Numbered from the stretch's first letter, positions 33,011 to 42,773 are shown. The stretch: DNA of 64,000 bases from a bacterium (GCA_009772925.1 WOUQ01000009.1:105853-169852); one strand, 5' to 3'. The notes: generated from the letters alone by a model not told the origin. Translations and numbers: made by a program.

Positions 33011-33035
33011 AGGCAGCCGCGCGCTGCCTTTTTTG
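33011..33035 (+). terminator. Rho-independent terminator after rpmE
   Basis: GGCAG (33012-33016) and CTGCC (33024-33028) with a GC-rich loop, followed by TTTTTTG. Confidence 0.9.
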
Positions 33036-33051
33036 TTTCAGCCCAGCGCCC

Positions 33052-34614
33052 ATGAACCCCACGCCCCGCGCCAACCAGTTCTGGCTCATCGTCCTGGCCG
33101 CGCTCTGGGCGTTTTACGGTCTGGTGGGCCGCGATGCCTGGAAGGGCGAGGAGGCGCTGGCGCTGGCCGCGGTGCTGGACTGGCTGGCCGGCACCTCCAG
33201 CGCCTGGGCCACGCCCGCTCCCCTGTACACCCTAGTCGCCGGGTTGACGGCGCAACTCGCCACCGGTCATTGGGATGTCCAGGACGGCGCCCGCCTGGCC
33301 AGCGGCGTGTTCACCCTGCTGGCGCTGCTGTTCGCGGGCATGACCGCCCGTTCCCTGCACGGACCCGGCCATGGCGCCGCCGCCGTGCTCGCCCTGATCG
33401 GCTGCATGGGCCTGATGCTGCGCGTGCACGCGCTGTTGCCGGAAACCGCCCTGCTGGCCGGCTGGTCGGCCCTGCTCTACGGCGTCGCGGTGGCCCGTCA
33501 GCACGCGCGGCGAGGCGCCGTGGTCATCGCCCTGGCCCTGGTCGTCCTCACCCTCGGCCTGCGCGGCGTGCTGGACCTCGTCGCCGGCCTGCTGGTGGTC
33601 GGCCTGCCCCTGCTGTCGGCGCCCTGGCGCACCCGCGAGTACCGGCGCGCCGCCCTCGCCGGCGTCGGCCTGGCCCTGGCCATCATCGCCGTCTGCCTGG
33701 GCTTGCTGGCCAGCCTCGACCTGCTGCGCGACTGGCTGCATTTCCATGGGCCGGGCCGCTACGCGCTGACGGAACTGCCGACCGGCCCTTATTCCCAACT
33801 GGCCTGGTTCGCCTGGCCGCTGTGGCCGCTGGCGGCCTGGGCGGTGTGGCACGCGCACCGCAAACTGGCGAGGACGCCGGAACTGCACCCCAGTCTCATC
33901 GCCCTCGCCGTGCTGCTGCTCACCGTGCCTTTTCCCATTGCCTCGCGCGATGGCGCGCTGCTGCTGGTGATGCTGCCCCTGGCCGCGCTGGCGGCGTTCG
34001 CGGTGAACAACCTGCGGCGCGGCGCGGCCCAAGCCTTCTACTGGTTCGGCGTGCTCTGCCTGCTGTTCTTCAGCCTGGCCGCCTGGGCCTACTTCTTCGC
34101 CATCGAGTGGGGCATGCCGACCCGACTCGCCCAGCATCTCGCCAAGCTTGCGCCCGGCTATGCGGCCGGCTCGGTGGAAACCGGCGCCTTGCTGTTCGCC
34201 CTGGCCATCAGTCTGCTCTGGCTGATCGCCATTCCCCTGTTTCCGCGCGCGAAAACGCGCCCCCTCCTGGTCTGGGCGACAGGCATGGCGCTGCTCTGGA
34301 TCCTCCTCGCTGCCCTGTTCCGCCCCTGGGCGGAGTACAACTGGGGCTACCGGCCGCTGATCGCCGACATGGCCCGCCATCTGCCCCAGGGCGCCTGCCT
34401 GGACGCGCGCGTGGATGCCCCCATGCAGGTGATGCTGCGCTATCACCTGGCGCCGCCTGCTCAAGCGGATTGCGCCTGGACCCTGCGCCTGGTGGAACGC
34501 CGCGCCACGCGTGCCGAGGCGGCCGAGGCGGAGGCTGCGCAAGTGGTCTGGGAAGGCTTCAGGCCGCGCCACAAGTCGCAGGTCTACCGTCTGCAGAAAC
34601 ATGGCGGCGAATGA
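33052..34614 (+). CDS. Multi-spanning membrane protein, ArnT/PMT-like glycosyltransferase
   Basis: 520 aa with about 11-12 predicted membrane helices and a short soluble C-terminus. An early loop has RDAWKGEEALALA, an acidic motif at the place where ArnT/PMT-family enzymes bind lipid-linked sugar and metal. It may transfer a sugar from undecaprenyl phosphate to an envelope target. The stop overlaps mobA. Substrate unknown. Confidence 0.75.
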   Translation: MNPTPRANQFWLIVLAALWAFYGLVGRDAWKGEEALALAAVLDWLAGTSSAWATPAPLYTLVAGLTAQLATGHWDVQDGARLASGVFTLLALLFAGMTARSLHGPGHGAAAVLALIGCMGLMLRVHALLPETALLAGWSALLYGVAVARQHARRGAVVIALALVVLTLGLRGVLDLVAGLLVVGLPLLSAPWRTREYRRAALAGVGLALAIIAVCLGLLASLDLLRDWLHFHGPGRYALTELPTGPYSQLAWFAWPLWPLAAWAVWHAHRKLARTPELHPSLIALAVLLLTVPFPIASRDGALLLVMLPLAALAAFAVNNLRRGAAQAFYWFGVLCLLFFSLAAWAYFFAIEWGMPTRLAQHLAKLAPGYAAGSVETGALLFALAISLLWLIAIPLFPRAKTRPLLVWATGMALLWILLAALFRPWAEYNWGYRPLIADMARHLPQGACLDARVDAPMQVMLRYHLAPPAQADCAWTLRLVERRATRAEAAEAEAAQVVWEGFRPRHKSQVYRLQKHGGE

Positions 34615-35212
34615 CCTTGCGCCGGTCACCGGCATCGTCCTCGCGGGCGGTCTGGCGCGCCGCTTCAGGGGTGAGGACAAGGGCCTCATCGAGCTCGCCG
34701 GGCGTCCGCTGGCGGGCTGGGTCGCGGACGGCCTGCGCGGACGCGTCGCCGAAATCGTCGTCAGCGCCAACCGCAATCTGCCTGGCTATGCCCGCCTGGG
34801 CCACACCGTGGTGCCGGACCGTTTGCCGGATTACCCCGGCCCGCTCGCCGGCCTGTTGTCCGCCGCCGCCACCGCCCAGCGGGAGTGGCTGCTCACGGTG
34901 CCCTGCGACGCGCCTTTCCTGCCGCTGAACCTGGTCAGCCATCTGCTGGAGCATGCGCGCGCCGCCTCCGTTCCGCTGGCGCGGGCCGCGGACGAGACCG
35001 GCACGCATTACGCCATCATGCTGGCGCACCGCGACCTGATGGACGACCTGCGCGACTACGTCGACGAGGGCGGCCGGCGGGTACAGGCCTGGCAGCAGCG
35101 GCATGCCTGTGAAAGCGTGTATTTCGGCGACGATGCCTACGCCTTCCTCAACGTGAACACTCCGGAAGACCTGAGAACCGCAGAGCGGGTCGCGCATCGC
35201 TATCCCCGCTGA
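34601..35212 (+). CDS. mobA: Molybdenum cofactor guanylyltransferase
   Basis: 203 aa from ATG 34601 inside the end of the preceding gene. [19 protein letters not shown] is the nucleotide-binding signature, [17 protein letters not shown] and [12 protein letters not shown] complete the active site. It attaches GMP to molybdopterin to make the MGD cofactor for enzymes such as nitrate reductase. Confidence 0.93.
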   Translation: MAANDLAPVTGIVLAGGLARRFRGEDKGLIELAGRPLAGWVADGLRGRVAEIVVSANRNLPGYARLGHTVVPDRLPDYPGPLAGLLSAAATAQREWLLTVPCDAPFLPLNLVSHLLEHARAASVPLARAADETGTHYAIMLAHRDLMDDLRDYVDEGGRRVQAWQQRHACESVYFGDDAYAFLNVNTPEDLRTAERVAHRYPR

Positions 35213-35225
35213 ACCGGAACCCGTC

Positions 35226-35444
35226 ATGAATCCCGCGCAACGCATCCTGGTCGCCCTCATCCGCTTCTATCAGCTGGCACTGTCGCCCTTCGTCGGCAAC
35301 CAGTGCCGCTTCACCCCCACCTGCTCGCAATACGCGCGCGAAGCCGTGGAACGGCACGGCGCCCTGCGCGGCAGCTGGCTCGCCGTGCGCCGCGTCTTCC
35401 GCTGCCATCCCTGGCACCCGGGCGGGCACGATCCGGTACCATGA
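35226..35444 (+). CDS. yidD: Membrane protein insertion efficiency factor
   Basis: 72 aa. [34 protein letters not shown] and [17 protein letters not shown] are conserved YidD features, with an N-terminal amphipathic helix. YidD usually lies in the rpmH-rnpA-yidD-yidC cluster; here it is separated, 13 bases after mobA. Confidence 0.95.
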   Translation: MNPAQRILVALIRFYQLALSPFVGNQCRFTPTCSQYAREAVERHGALRGSWLAVRRVFRCHPWHPGGHDPVP

Positions 35445-35517
35445 CGTAGTGAGATGCTTCACCATTTCAGGCGCCGGCTTCTGGTATGCTGAAGCGCTGA
35501 TAACGATTTAGGGCAAG

Positions 35518-36645
35518 GTGGTGTTCTCCTTTTTCCGCAAGGACAAACTGGATGATCTGAAGGCCTTTCTGCGCGAGGCTCAGCCCGAGTTCGGCCCGGG
35601 CACGGAGTACACCCAGGCCAAGCCACCCGCGAAGGACCTCAGCTCCGGTATCGAGGTGCAGGAGGCCATGGGTGGCCTCGCTCCGGAACTGGAGGAAGCC
35701 GCCGTCCTTTATGCCAACGGCAAGATCGGCGAAACCGCCGCCCTGCTGAACCGCTACCTGCTCGACTATCCGGACAACCGCGACCCCCTGCCCTGGTACA
35801 TGCTGTTCGACCTCTACGAGGCCAGCGGCCAGGCCGAGCCGTTCGAAGACGCCGCCGTCGATTTCGCGGTCAAGTTCGAGCGCTCCCCTCCCACCTGGTC
35901 GCCGCGCAACCGTCCGCAGGTCGCCAGCCAGCCGGCGCCGGTCATGGTCTACGGGGAGAAATACGGCAGCCTGGAACGGGTCAAGCAGGCCCGCTTCATG
36001 CAGGACGCCGAGAAGGCGCCCTACGTCAGGCTGGATTTCTCCAAGACCCAGGCGCCGGACGAGGACACCGCGCATGCACTGCTCGACGACATCGTGCGCC
36101 TCAACGACCTGAAGAAGCCCATCGAACTGATCGGCGGGCCCGGTTTCTCCGTGCGTCTCGACGCCGCCCGCCAGGGCGGCCGGCTGACCGAGGCGGGCTG
36201 GTTCCTGCTGCTGGCGATCCTGCAACTGCTGGGCCGGCAGGACGACTTCGAGAATATCGCCGTGGACTACGCCGTCGCCTTCGAGGTCTCGCCGCCGTCC
36301 TACACGCCACCGCGCGACGTTCCGACGCGCTCCGGCGGCGCCCCGGCGGCGGCGGAAGCGAGCGAGGATTGCTTCGCGCTGAGCGGCAGCATCGTCCCCG
36401 GCAACGAGGGACAATTCCTCGCCCTGAAAAAGTTCGCCAGCGGGCGGCAGCGCGTGGAAATCGATTTGTCCCAGGTCATCCGCATCGACTTCGCGGTCAT
36501 CGGCATGCTGCTGGAAACCCTGATCGAACTCTCCCAGGCCGGCTGCAAGGTCCTGTTCAAGAACGGCAACGAGCTGATCAACACCCTGCTGCAGATCGTC
36601 GGCGTCAACCAGTTCGCCATGATCCTCGGCCGCACCCGCGCCTGA
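35518..36645 (+). CDS. STAS domain protein
   Basis: 375 aa, starting at adjacent GTG codons (35518 or 35521) after GGGCAAGG. Residues about 50-110 look like a TPR-type helical region ([20 protein letters not shown]). The last about 90 residues form a STAS-like domain ([40 protein letters not shown]). It lies 19 bases before hslV, probably one operon. Role unknown; STAS suggests signal or lipid binding. Confidence 0.8.
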   Translation: MVFSFFRKDKLDDLKAFLREAQPEFGPGTEYTQAKPPAKDLSSGIEVQEAMGGLAPELEEAAVLYANGKIGETAALLNRYLLDYPDNRDPLPWYMLFDLYEASGQAEPFEDAAVDFAVKFERSPPTWSPRNRPQVASQPAPVMVYGEKYGSLERVKQARFMQDAEKAPYVRLDFSKTQAPDEDTAHALLDDIVRLNDLKKPIELIGGPGFSVRLDAARQGGRLTEAGWFLLLAILQLLGRQDDFENIAVDYAVAFEVSPPSYTPPRDVPTRSGGAPAAAEASEDCFALSGSIVPGNEGQFLALKKFASGRQRVEIDLSQVIRIDFAVIGMLLETLIELSQAGCKVLFKNGNELINTLLQIVGVNQFAMILGRTRA

Positions 36646-36664
36646 TCTCGGCCGACTCCCGCGC

Positions 36665-37204
36665 ATGGAACAATTCCACGGCACCACCATCCTCTCGGTC
36701 CGGCGCGGCGAGGCGGTCGCCATGGGCGGCGACGGCCAGGTCACCCTCGGCAACATCGTCATCAAGGCCGGCGCGCGCAAGGTCCGCCGCCTCTACCAGG
36801 ACCGCATCCTGGCCGGCTTCGCGGGCGGCACGGCGGACGCCTTCACTCTGTTCGAACGTTTCGAGGCCAAGCTGGAGAAGCACCAGGGCCATCTGGTGCG
36901 CAGCGCGGTGGAACTGGCCAAGGACTGGCGCACCGATCGCATGCTGCGCCGCCTGGAAGCCATGCTGGCGGTGGCCGACCGCGCCAGCACCCTGATCATC
37001 ACCGGCGCCGGCGACGTGCTGGAACCGGAACTGGGCATCGCCGCCATCGGCAGCGGCGGCGCCTACGCGCAATCCGCCGCGCGGGCCTTGCTGGAGCATA
37101 CCGACCTGGACCCGGAAAGCATCGTCCGGGAAGCCATCGGCATCGCCGCCGACGTCTGCATCTACACCAACCGCAACCTCACGCTGGAAACGCTCACGCC
37201 CTGA
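36665..37204 (+). CDS. hslV: HslV (ClpQ) protease subunit
   Basis: 179 aa. After a short propeptide MEQFHG, Thr7 would be the N-terminal nucleophile ([10 protein letters not shown]). [27 protein letters not shown] and [14 protein letters not shown] are hallmark blocks. It forms a proteasome-like double ring that needs the HslU ATPase. hslU is usually next; here a convergent response regulator follows instead, overlapping by 11 bases. Confidence 0.96.
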   Translation: MEQFHGTTILSVRRGEAVAMGGDGQVTLGNIVIKAGARKVRRLYQDRILAGFAGGTADAFTLFERFEAKLEKHQGHLVRSAVELAKDWRTDRMLRRLEAMLAVADRASTLIITGAGDVLEPELGIAAIGSGGAYAQSAARALLEHTDLDPESIVREAIGIAADVCIYTNRNLTLETLTP

Positions 37205-37724
37205 CCGGGCGTTTCGCCAGCTTGCGCTGCAGGGTCCTGCGGTGCATTTTCAGCGCCCGCGCCGTGGCCGACAGGTTGCCGTCGTGTTCCGCCAGCACCT
37301 TCTGGATGTGCTCCCATTCCAGCCGGTCCACCGACATCGGTTCCTCCGGCGCGGCGGTGTCCGGATCGCCCTCGATCCGGCCCAGGGCCTGAAGGATTTC
37401 ATCGACGCCCGCCGGCTTCGGCAGATAGTGGACCGCCCCCAGCTTGATCGCCTCCACCGCCGTGGCGATGCTGGCATAGCCGGTCAGCAGGAGGATGCGG
37501 ACGCCGGCATGTGCCGCGATCAGCGGCGGGATCAGGCGCAGGCCGGAATCGGCGGCCAGGCGCAGGTCCAGGACGGCGGCGTCGAAGCGCCGTGGCCGCG
37601 GCGCCAGGGCCGCCTCGCCATCGGCCGCGACGGCCACCTCGTGGCCGCGCCTGGCCAGGGCGCGGGCCAGGGTTTCGGCAAATACCGCATCGTCGTCCAC
37701 CACCAGGATATGCCAGGCCTTCAT
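37194..37724 (-). CDS. regA: RegA/PrrA-type response regulator
   Basis: 176 aa from ATG 37724. A receiver domain with VDDD near the N-terminus and phosphoacceptor Asp in AVLDLRL, then a Fis-type HTH ([20 protein letters not shown]) at the C-terminus. This short REC-Fis layout is RegA/PrrA/ActR, a global redox regulator of respiration and carbon or nitrogen metabolism. The stop of regA overlaps hslV; the start lies inside regB's end. Confidence 0.9.
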   Translation of the reverse strand: MKAWHILVVDDDAVFAETLARALARRGHEVAVAADGEAALAPRPRRFDAAVLDLRLAADSGLRLIPPLIAAHAGVRILLLTGYASIATAVEAIKLGAVHYLPKPAGVDEILQALGRIEGDPDTAAPEEPMSVDRLEWEHIQKVLAEHDGNLSATARALKMHRRTLQRKLAKRPVRA

Positions 37725-38950
37725 GCGCCGGCCTCGCGGACGGGTATGCGGATGCTGGAGACGACGCCACCGCCCGGTCTGGGCGCCACCTCCAGGCCGC
37801 CGCCCAGGCGCTCCAGCCCGGCCCGGGCGAGATCCAGCCCGACGCCCCAACCGGGCGTGGTCGCTTCGGCGTCGAGTCCGCCGCCCCGGTCGGCGACGCG
37901 CAGCACGAGACGGTCCGCTGCCATGCCGGCTTCCACTTCGATGTCGGTGCCGCCGGCCTGGGCGGCGTTGTTGAGCAGGGTCACCAGGGCCGCTTCCAGC
38001 GCGTCATCGGCGCGCATCTCGGGCAAATCCGCGGCCACGTCGAGCCGCACCCGGACCCGGGGCCACATCAGGCCCCAGTGTTCCAGCACACCGGCGAGCC
38101 AGTCCGCCACCCGGACCCGCGCGGCGCCGCCCTCCCGGTTCCTGGCGGACTGGGCAAGCCGGGCCAAGACGCTTTCCATGCGGTTCAACTGGCCGGACAA
38201 CAGGGTGAGGGAAGGATCCAGTTCGTCGTCGCCGGCATAGTCGCGGCGCAACTCGTCGAGTGTGATGCGGGCGGAGGCCAGCGGCGTGGCCAGATCGTGC
38301 GCCGCCGCGGCGGCCTGCAAGCCGAGGGCGAACAGATGCTCGTCGCGCAGGCGCCGCTCGCGAGCCTCGGCCAGTTCGGCGTCGCGCCGCCGCAGGGTGG
38401 CCGCCAGGCGCCCGGCGAAGGCCGCCACCAGGGCGGCGGTGAGCAGGAAATTGAGCCACATGCCGGTCAGGTGCAGGTCCACCGCGTCGGCCGACGACAC
38501 CGGGATATCCAGTGGCACGTAATAGCGCATGAGCAGGGTATAGAGCGCGCCCACCCAGGCGGCCATGCCCCAGGCGTGCGGCGCGGGCAGGCTGACTGCG
38601 GCGAGGATGAGGGGGACCAGCAGCAGCGAAATGAAGGGATTGGCATAGCCGCCGGTGAGGTAGACCAGGGCGGCGATCACCGCCGCGTCCACCGCCAGGT
38701 GCAGCAGCACCTCCGGCGTGGCGCCGCCGCCCGCGCGCAGCCGCCAGACAGCGACGGCGTTGAGCATGGCATGCAGGGCGACGATGAGGCCCAGCGCGGC
38801 AAGCGGCGGACTCGCCTGCAGCCCCCCCACCAGCAGGCCGATGCCCGCCGCCTCGGCCAGCACCAGCGCGGCGCGGGTGACGATCAGGCGGCGTTGCGCG
38901 CTGACGGGCAGCGCGTCGCGGCCCGGGGCGGATTCAGGAAAGACCGGCAT
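37721..38950 (-). CDS. regB: RegB/PrrB-type redox sensor kinase
   Basis: 409 aa with about six membrane helices, the quinone-sensing motif GGYANPF near residue 100, phosphoacceptor His218 in HDLATPLA and a GHKL ATPase domain (VTLLNNAAQAG, ADRGGGLD, GWGVGLDLARAGLERLGG). It phosphorylates RegA when the quinone pool is reduced. The H-box has HDLATP in place of HELGTP, a mild deviation. Coupled to regA by ATGA. Confidence 0.92.
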   Translation of the reverse strand: MPVFPESAPGRDALPVSAQRRLIVTRAALVLAEAAGIGLLVGGLQASPPLAALGLIVALHAMLNAVAVWRLRAGGGATPEVLLHLAVDAAVIAALVYLTGGYANPFISLLLVPLILAAVSLPAPHAWGMAAWVGALYTLLMRYYVPLDIPVSSADAVDLHLTGMWLNFLLTAALVAAFAGRLAATLRRRDAELAEARERRLRDEHLFALGLQAAAAAHDLATPLASARITLDELRRDYAGDDELDPSLTLLSGQLNRMESVLARLAQSARNREGGAARVRVADWLAGVLEHWGLMWPRVRVRLDVAADLPEMRADDALEAALVTLLNNAAQAGGTDIEVEAGMAADRLVLRVADRGGGLDAEATTPGWGVGLDLARAGLERLGGGLEVAPRPGGGVVSSIRIPVREAGA

Positions 38951-38985
38951 GGCCGGATTTTACGGCAGCGACGCCACACCCCCCC

Positions 38986-39000
38986 GCGACAACATGTCGC
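38986..39000. promoter_or_regulatory. Candidate RegA box
   Basis: GCGACAACATGTCGC: arms GCGAC and GTCGC separated by 5 bases, matching the GCGNC-GNCGC style of RegA/PrrA sites. It lies 36 bases upstream of the regB ATG and 217 bases before the copper receptor gene, so it could regulate both. Confidence 0.5.
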
Positions 39001-39024
39001 ATTCCCCAGCGCCGGCGATTCTTC

Positions 39025-39092
39025 TATGCTGCGCGGGCTTCCATACGTTCAAACGTATAGGTTCGGGCTCGCCGCGGCGAGCCCATTTTTTT
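39025..39092 (+). ncRNA. Candidate small RNA or attenuated leader ending in a strong terminator
   Basis: A possible -10 (TATGCT, 39025-39030), hairpin ATACGTT/AACGTAT (39043-39058) and a 20-base perfect palindrome (39065-39084) followed by T7 (39086-39092). No plus-strand gene precedes the terminator for 1.8 kb, so it must end a short transcript starting just upstream: either a small RNA or the leader of the copper receptor gene. Confidence 0.45.
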
Positions 39093-39216
39093 GTGCCAGG
39101 CCAGTGGGATGACATCCCGCGAATCCACCTGATGGGCCTGCGCATGCGGCGATATGCCACATTCCCGATGCCGTAGACGCTGCCTAACATGCGCGCTTTT
39201 TTGCCAGCGTGCACCC

Positions 39217-41511
39217 ATGCAAACCCGCCTCAAGCCCCTCGCCGCCCTGCTCGCGCTGAGCGCCAGCCAGGCCCCCGCCGCGGACATTCCCACCCTCGAC
39301 AGCATCGTCGTCACCGCAACCCGTGCCGTACCCGATCCGCTCATGCTCCTGCGCCTCGACGACGCGGACATCGCCGCGCGACGCGCCACCACCAGCGACA
39401 GCGCCAGCCTGCTGCGCGATATTCCCGGCGTCAGCCTGTACGGCGCCGGCGGCGTCTCCAGCCTGCCGGCGATGCACGGCCTGGCGGACGACCGCCTGCG
39501 CATCAAGGTGGACGGCATGGATTTGATCGCCGCCTGCCCCAATCACATGAATTCCCCGCTCTCGTACATCGATCCCAGCGCGCTGAGCAACGTCAAGGTC
39601 TATGCGGGCGTCAGTCCGGTCAGCGCGGGAGGCGACAGCATCGGCGGCAGCATCATCGTGGAATCCGCCCCGGCGGAATTCGCCGGCCCTGGCCAGGGCA
39701 AGCTCCTGAAGGGGGAAGCGGGCACCTTCTATCGCAGCAACGGCGATGCCCGCGGCGCCAATCTGGCCATCACCCTGGCCAGCGAAAGCCTCAGCCTGGG
39801 CTACACCGGCGCCTACGCCAAGGCCGGCAATTACTCCGCCGGCGACGATTTCAAGACCTACACCTTCAGCGGCCGCGCGGGGCACACCCTGGATCGCGAC
39901 GAGGTCGGCTCGACGGCTTACGAAACCATCAACCAGGCTCTGAAACTGGCCTGGAGGAACGACGATCACCAGTTCGACTTCAAGGTTGGCCGCCAGCATA
40001 TTCCCGACGAGAACTACCCCAACCAGCGCATGGACATGACGGACAACATCAGCGACCAGTTCAACCTGGCTTACACGGGCAAGCAGGATTGGGGCGTCCT
40101 CAAGGCGCGCGCCTATTACGAACATACGGAACACGAGATGGATTTCGGCGATGACAAGCGTTACTGGTATGGCGCGAACTCGGGCGGCAACAATCCCCCC
40201 GGCGGCAATGCCAGCCCCTGCGCGCCCATCGGCCCCAACTGTGCCGCCGGCATGCCCATGTACACGGACGGCAAGAACACCGGTCTCAGCCTCGGCGCCG
40301 ATATCCGCCTGGCGGCCGATGACCTCCTGCGCGTGGGTGCCGAATACCAGGCCTATCGCCTGGATGACTGGTGGACCCCTTCCGGCGCGGGGATGTGGCC
40401 CAACACCTTCTGGAACATCAACGGCGGCCAGCGTGATCGCTACGCCGTGTTCGGCGAGTGGGAAGCGCGCCTTACGCCGGAGTGGACCAGCCTGCTGGGC
40501 GTTCGCCATGAAACCGTGAAAATGGACGCCGACAATGTGCAGGGCTACAACTCCACCACCGATGGCATGCCCCCCATGCAGCATTTCCAGATGCGGGACG
40601 CCGTGGCTTTCAACAACGCGGACCGCAGCAAGACCGACCACAACTGGGATTTGACCTGGCTGGCGCGCTACAGGCCTGACGCCACGCGAACTATTGAGCT
40701 GGGCCTGGCACAAAAGACGCGTTCCCCCAACCTGTACGAGCGCTATAGCTGGTCTACCTGGCAGATGGCGGCGCTGATGAACAACTTCGTCGGCGATGGC
40801 AACGGCTATTTCGGCAATCCCGATCTCCAGCCGGAAAAGGCGTATACCGTCTCGACCAGCTTTGCCTGGCATGCCGCCGACCGCAGCTGGGAGTTCAAGG
40901 CCACGCCCTATTACACCCATGTCGAGGACTACATCGACGCGATCCAGTGGGACGCCACCACCAACGCGCCACGCGCGGTCCCGCTCAGCAACCAGTTCAG
41001 CGTCCTGCGCTACGCCAACGCGTCGGCTCGCCTGTATGGCATCGACCTTTCCGGCAAGATGCCGCTGGGCAGCACCAGGGCCGGCGATTTCGGCCTCATG
41101 GGCCTGCTCAACTACACCCATGGCAAGAACCGCGATACGGGCGACTACCTCTACAACATCATGCCCCTCACCGCCCGCCTGACGCTGACCCAAAAGCTCG
41201 GTGCCTGGCGCAACAGCATCGAAGGCGAGTTCGTGTCCAGCAAGAACAAGGTTTCCGAAGTACGCAACGAAATGGAAACCGCCGGCTACGGCCTGATTCA
41301 TCTGCGCGCCCGTTACGAACAGAAAGGCTACAGCATCGACTTCGGCATCGAAAACCTGTTCGACCGCATGTATGACCTGCCCCTGGGTGGGGCCTATGTG
41401 GGTCAGGGCACGACCATGACGAATCCGCCCCTGCCCAATTATCCGCAGTGGGGCACCCCCGTACCCGGCCCAGGTCGATCGATCTATGCCGGTTTGAACG
41501 TAAAATTCTAA
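39217..41511 (+). CDS. oprC: TonB-dependent copper receptor (OprC/NosA type)
   Basis: 764 aa from ATG 39217, with a signal peptide cut near AADIP and a TonB box-like LDSIVVTATR. The plug domain carries Cys107-x3-Met111 in ACPNHMN, and the barrel has His306-x-Met308 in EHEM, the CxxxM-HxM copper ligands known for OprC. It ends in a C-terminal Phe, as outer-membrane barrels do. It likely imports copper for respiratory enzymes. A PCuAC gene follows. Confidence 0.92.
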   Translation: MQTRLKPLAALLALSASQAPAADIPTLDSIVVTATRAVPDPLMLLRLDDADIAARRATTSDSASLLRDIPGVSLYGAGGVSSLPAMHGLADDRLRIKVDGMDLIAACPNHMNSPLSYIDPSALSNVKVYAGVSPVSAGGDSIGGSIIVESAPAEFAGPGQGKLLKGEAGTFYRSNGDARGANLAITLASESLSLGYTGAYAKAGNYSAGDDFKTYTFSGRAGHTLDRDEVGSTAYETINQALKLAWRNDDHQFDFKVGRQHIPDENYPNQRMDMTDNISDQFNLAYTGKQDWGVLKARAYYEHTEHEMDFGDDKRYWYGANSGGNNPPGGNASPCAPIGPNCAAGMPMYTDGKNTGLSLGADIRLAADDLLRVGAEYQAYRLDDWWTPSGAGMWPNTFWNINGGQRDRYAVFGEWEARLTPEWTSLLGVRHETVKMDADNVQGYNSTTDGMPPMQHFQMRDAVAFNNADRSKTDHNWDLTWLARYRPDATRTIELGLAQKTRSPNLYERYSWSTWQMAALMNNFVGDGNGYFGNPDLQPEKAYTVSTSFAWHAADRSWEFKATPYYTHVEDYIDAIQWDATTNAPRAVPLSNQFSVLRYANASARLYGIDLSGKMPLGSTRAGDFGLMGLLNYTHGKNRDTGDYLYNIMPLTARLTLTQKLGAWRNSIEGEFVSSKNKVSEVRNEMETAGYGLIHLRARYEQKGYSIDFGIENLFDRMYDLPLGGAYVGQGTTMTNPPLPNYPQWGTPVPGPGRSIYAGLNVKF

Positions 41512-41547
41512 GTCTCATCACGCGTTCTTCCCGGAGAAAGGAAACCC

Positions 41548-41985
41548 ATGTACCGCATCCCGCTCGCAGTCCTCCTGAGCATCACCCTGGCCAGCCCGGT
41601 GCTGGCCGACGCCCTCAAGGTGGAGGCGCCCTGGATGCGCGCCACCGCGCCTGGCCAGAAGGTCGCGGCGGGCTTCATGACCCTCACCGCCGACAGCGCC
41701 ATGACCCTGGTGGGCGGCTCCAGCCCCACATGCGGTGATGTCGAGCTGCATTACATGAAGATGGAAAACGGCGTCATGGAAATGCGCGAGATGCAGGAAA
41801 TCCCGCTGCCCGCCGGCCAGGCCGTGCACCTCGAACCGGGCGGCCTGCACGTGATGTGCATCGGCCTCAAGAAGCCCGTCGTCGCCGGGCAGAAGGTGCC
41901 CCTTACCCTGCACCTGCGGGGAAGCGACGGCAAGACGCGGAAACGCGCCGTGGATCTGCAGGCGCGCAAGACCAGCGGCCACTGA
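41548..41985 (+). CDS. PCuAC family periplasmic copper chaperone
   Basis: 145 aa with a signal peptide (IPLAVLLSITLASPVLA). Met-rich copper site: WMRATAPG early, ELHYMKMENGVMEMREM in the middle with the HxM pair, and LHVMCIGLKKP. PCuAC delivers Cu(I) to cytochrome oxidase or to nitrous-oxide reductase assembly. GGAGAAAGG precedes ATG 41548. Likely co-transcribed with the receptor gene. Confidence 0.92.
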   Translation: MYRIPLAVLLSITLASPVLADALKVEAPWMRATAPGQKVAAGFMTLTADSAMTLVGGSSPTCGDVELHYMKMENGVMEMREMQEIPLPAGQAVHLEPGGLHVMCIGLKKPVVAGQKVPLTLHLRGSDGKTRKRAVDLQARKTSGH

Positions 41986-42024
41986 ACAGCCGCGAGGACG
42001 GGACATGCCCACCCGCCGCATCGA

Positions 42025-42053
42025 CAAAAAAGCCGGCAAGAGCCGGCTTTTTT
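42025..42053. terminator. Bidirectional terminator
   Basis: AAAAAAGCCGGC and GCCGGCTTTTTT around a 4-base loop, between the convergent PCuAC and phoU genes. Confidence 0.92.
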
Positions 42054-42071
42054 GCGCGGGATGCCAGGCGC

Positions 42072-42773
42072 CTATTGCAGTTGGCGCTCGAGTTCCTCGA
42101 TGGTGGTGTGACGCACGTCCTTGCCCTTGACCATGAACACCACGTACTCGGACATGTTCTTGGCGTGGTCGCCGATGCGCTCGATGGCCTTCACCACGAA
42201 CAGCAGGTCGATGAAGGTGGAAATGGTGCGCGGATCTTCCATCATGTAGGTGATGAGGTGCCGCGTGATGAGGTGGAACTCCTCGTCCACCTCCATGTCC
42301 TGGCGCGCCACGCCGGCGGCGCCCGAGGCATCCAGGCGGGCGAAGGCGTCGAGGGATTCGCGCAGCATCTTGGTGGCCATGCCGGCCATGTATTTGATTT
42401 CGTTGTAGCGCGGCATGACGATGCGATCGTGGTCGTAGACCCTGATGGCGAAACGCGCGATCTTGCTGGCCTCGTCGCCGACGCGCTCCAGGTCGGTGAT
42501 GGTCTTGATGATGGTCAGGATCATGCGCAGGTCGCCGGCGGTAGGCTGGCGCAGAGCGATGATCTGGGTGCAGGCCTCGTCGGCGGCCACTTCCAGGGCG
42601 TTGACTTGATGGTCCTGGCTGATGACCCGCTCGGCCAGCTTGGTATCGCCGGTCACCAGCGCCTCGACGGCCTGGGTCACCTGTTCCTCCACCATGCCGC
42701 CCATTTCCAGGACGCGGGCGCGCACCGCCTCAAGGTCGGCATCGAATTGCTTGTAAATGTGTTCGCTGGGCAT
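42072..42773 (-). CDS. phoU: Phosphate regulon regulator PhoU
   Basis: 233 aa from ATG 42773, with GAGGAGGGG upstream. Two PhoU helical repeats are visible, each with the metal-binding pattern: DLERVGDEASKIA and AIERIGDHAKNM. PhoU links the Pst transporter to PhoR and restrains PhoB. No pst genes are adjacent; phoB and phoR lie 6 kb away. Confidence 0.96.
   Translation of the reverse strand: MPSEHIYKQFDADLEAVRARVLEMGGMVEEQVTQAVEALVTGDTKLAERVISQDHQVNALEVAADEACTQIIALRQPTAGDLRMILTIIKTITDLERVGDEASKIARFAIRVYDHDRIVMPRYNEIKYMAGMATKMLRESLDAFARLDASGAAGVARQDMEVDEEFHLITRHLITYMMEDPRTISTFIDLLFVVKAIERIGDHAKNMSEYVVFMVKGKDVRHTTIEELERQLQ

Noticed and set aside
33033..34928. A 631-codon plus-strand frame and a 514-codon minus-strand frame over the membrane protein gene
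   Set aside because: Both are rich in Arg, Ala and Gln as expected from shadow frames of GC-rich DNA; the frame with clear membrane helices is the gene.
39093..39216. Cobalamin riboswitch before the TonB-dependent receptor
   Set aside because: No B12-box or the conserved core is visible, and the receptor has copper, not cobalamin, features.
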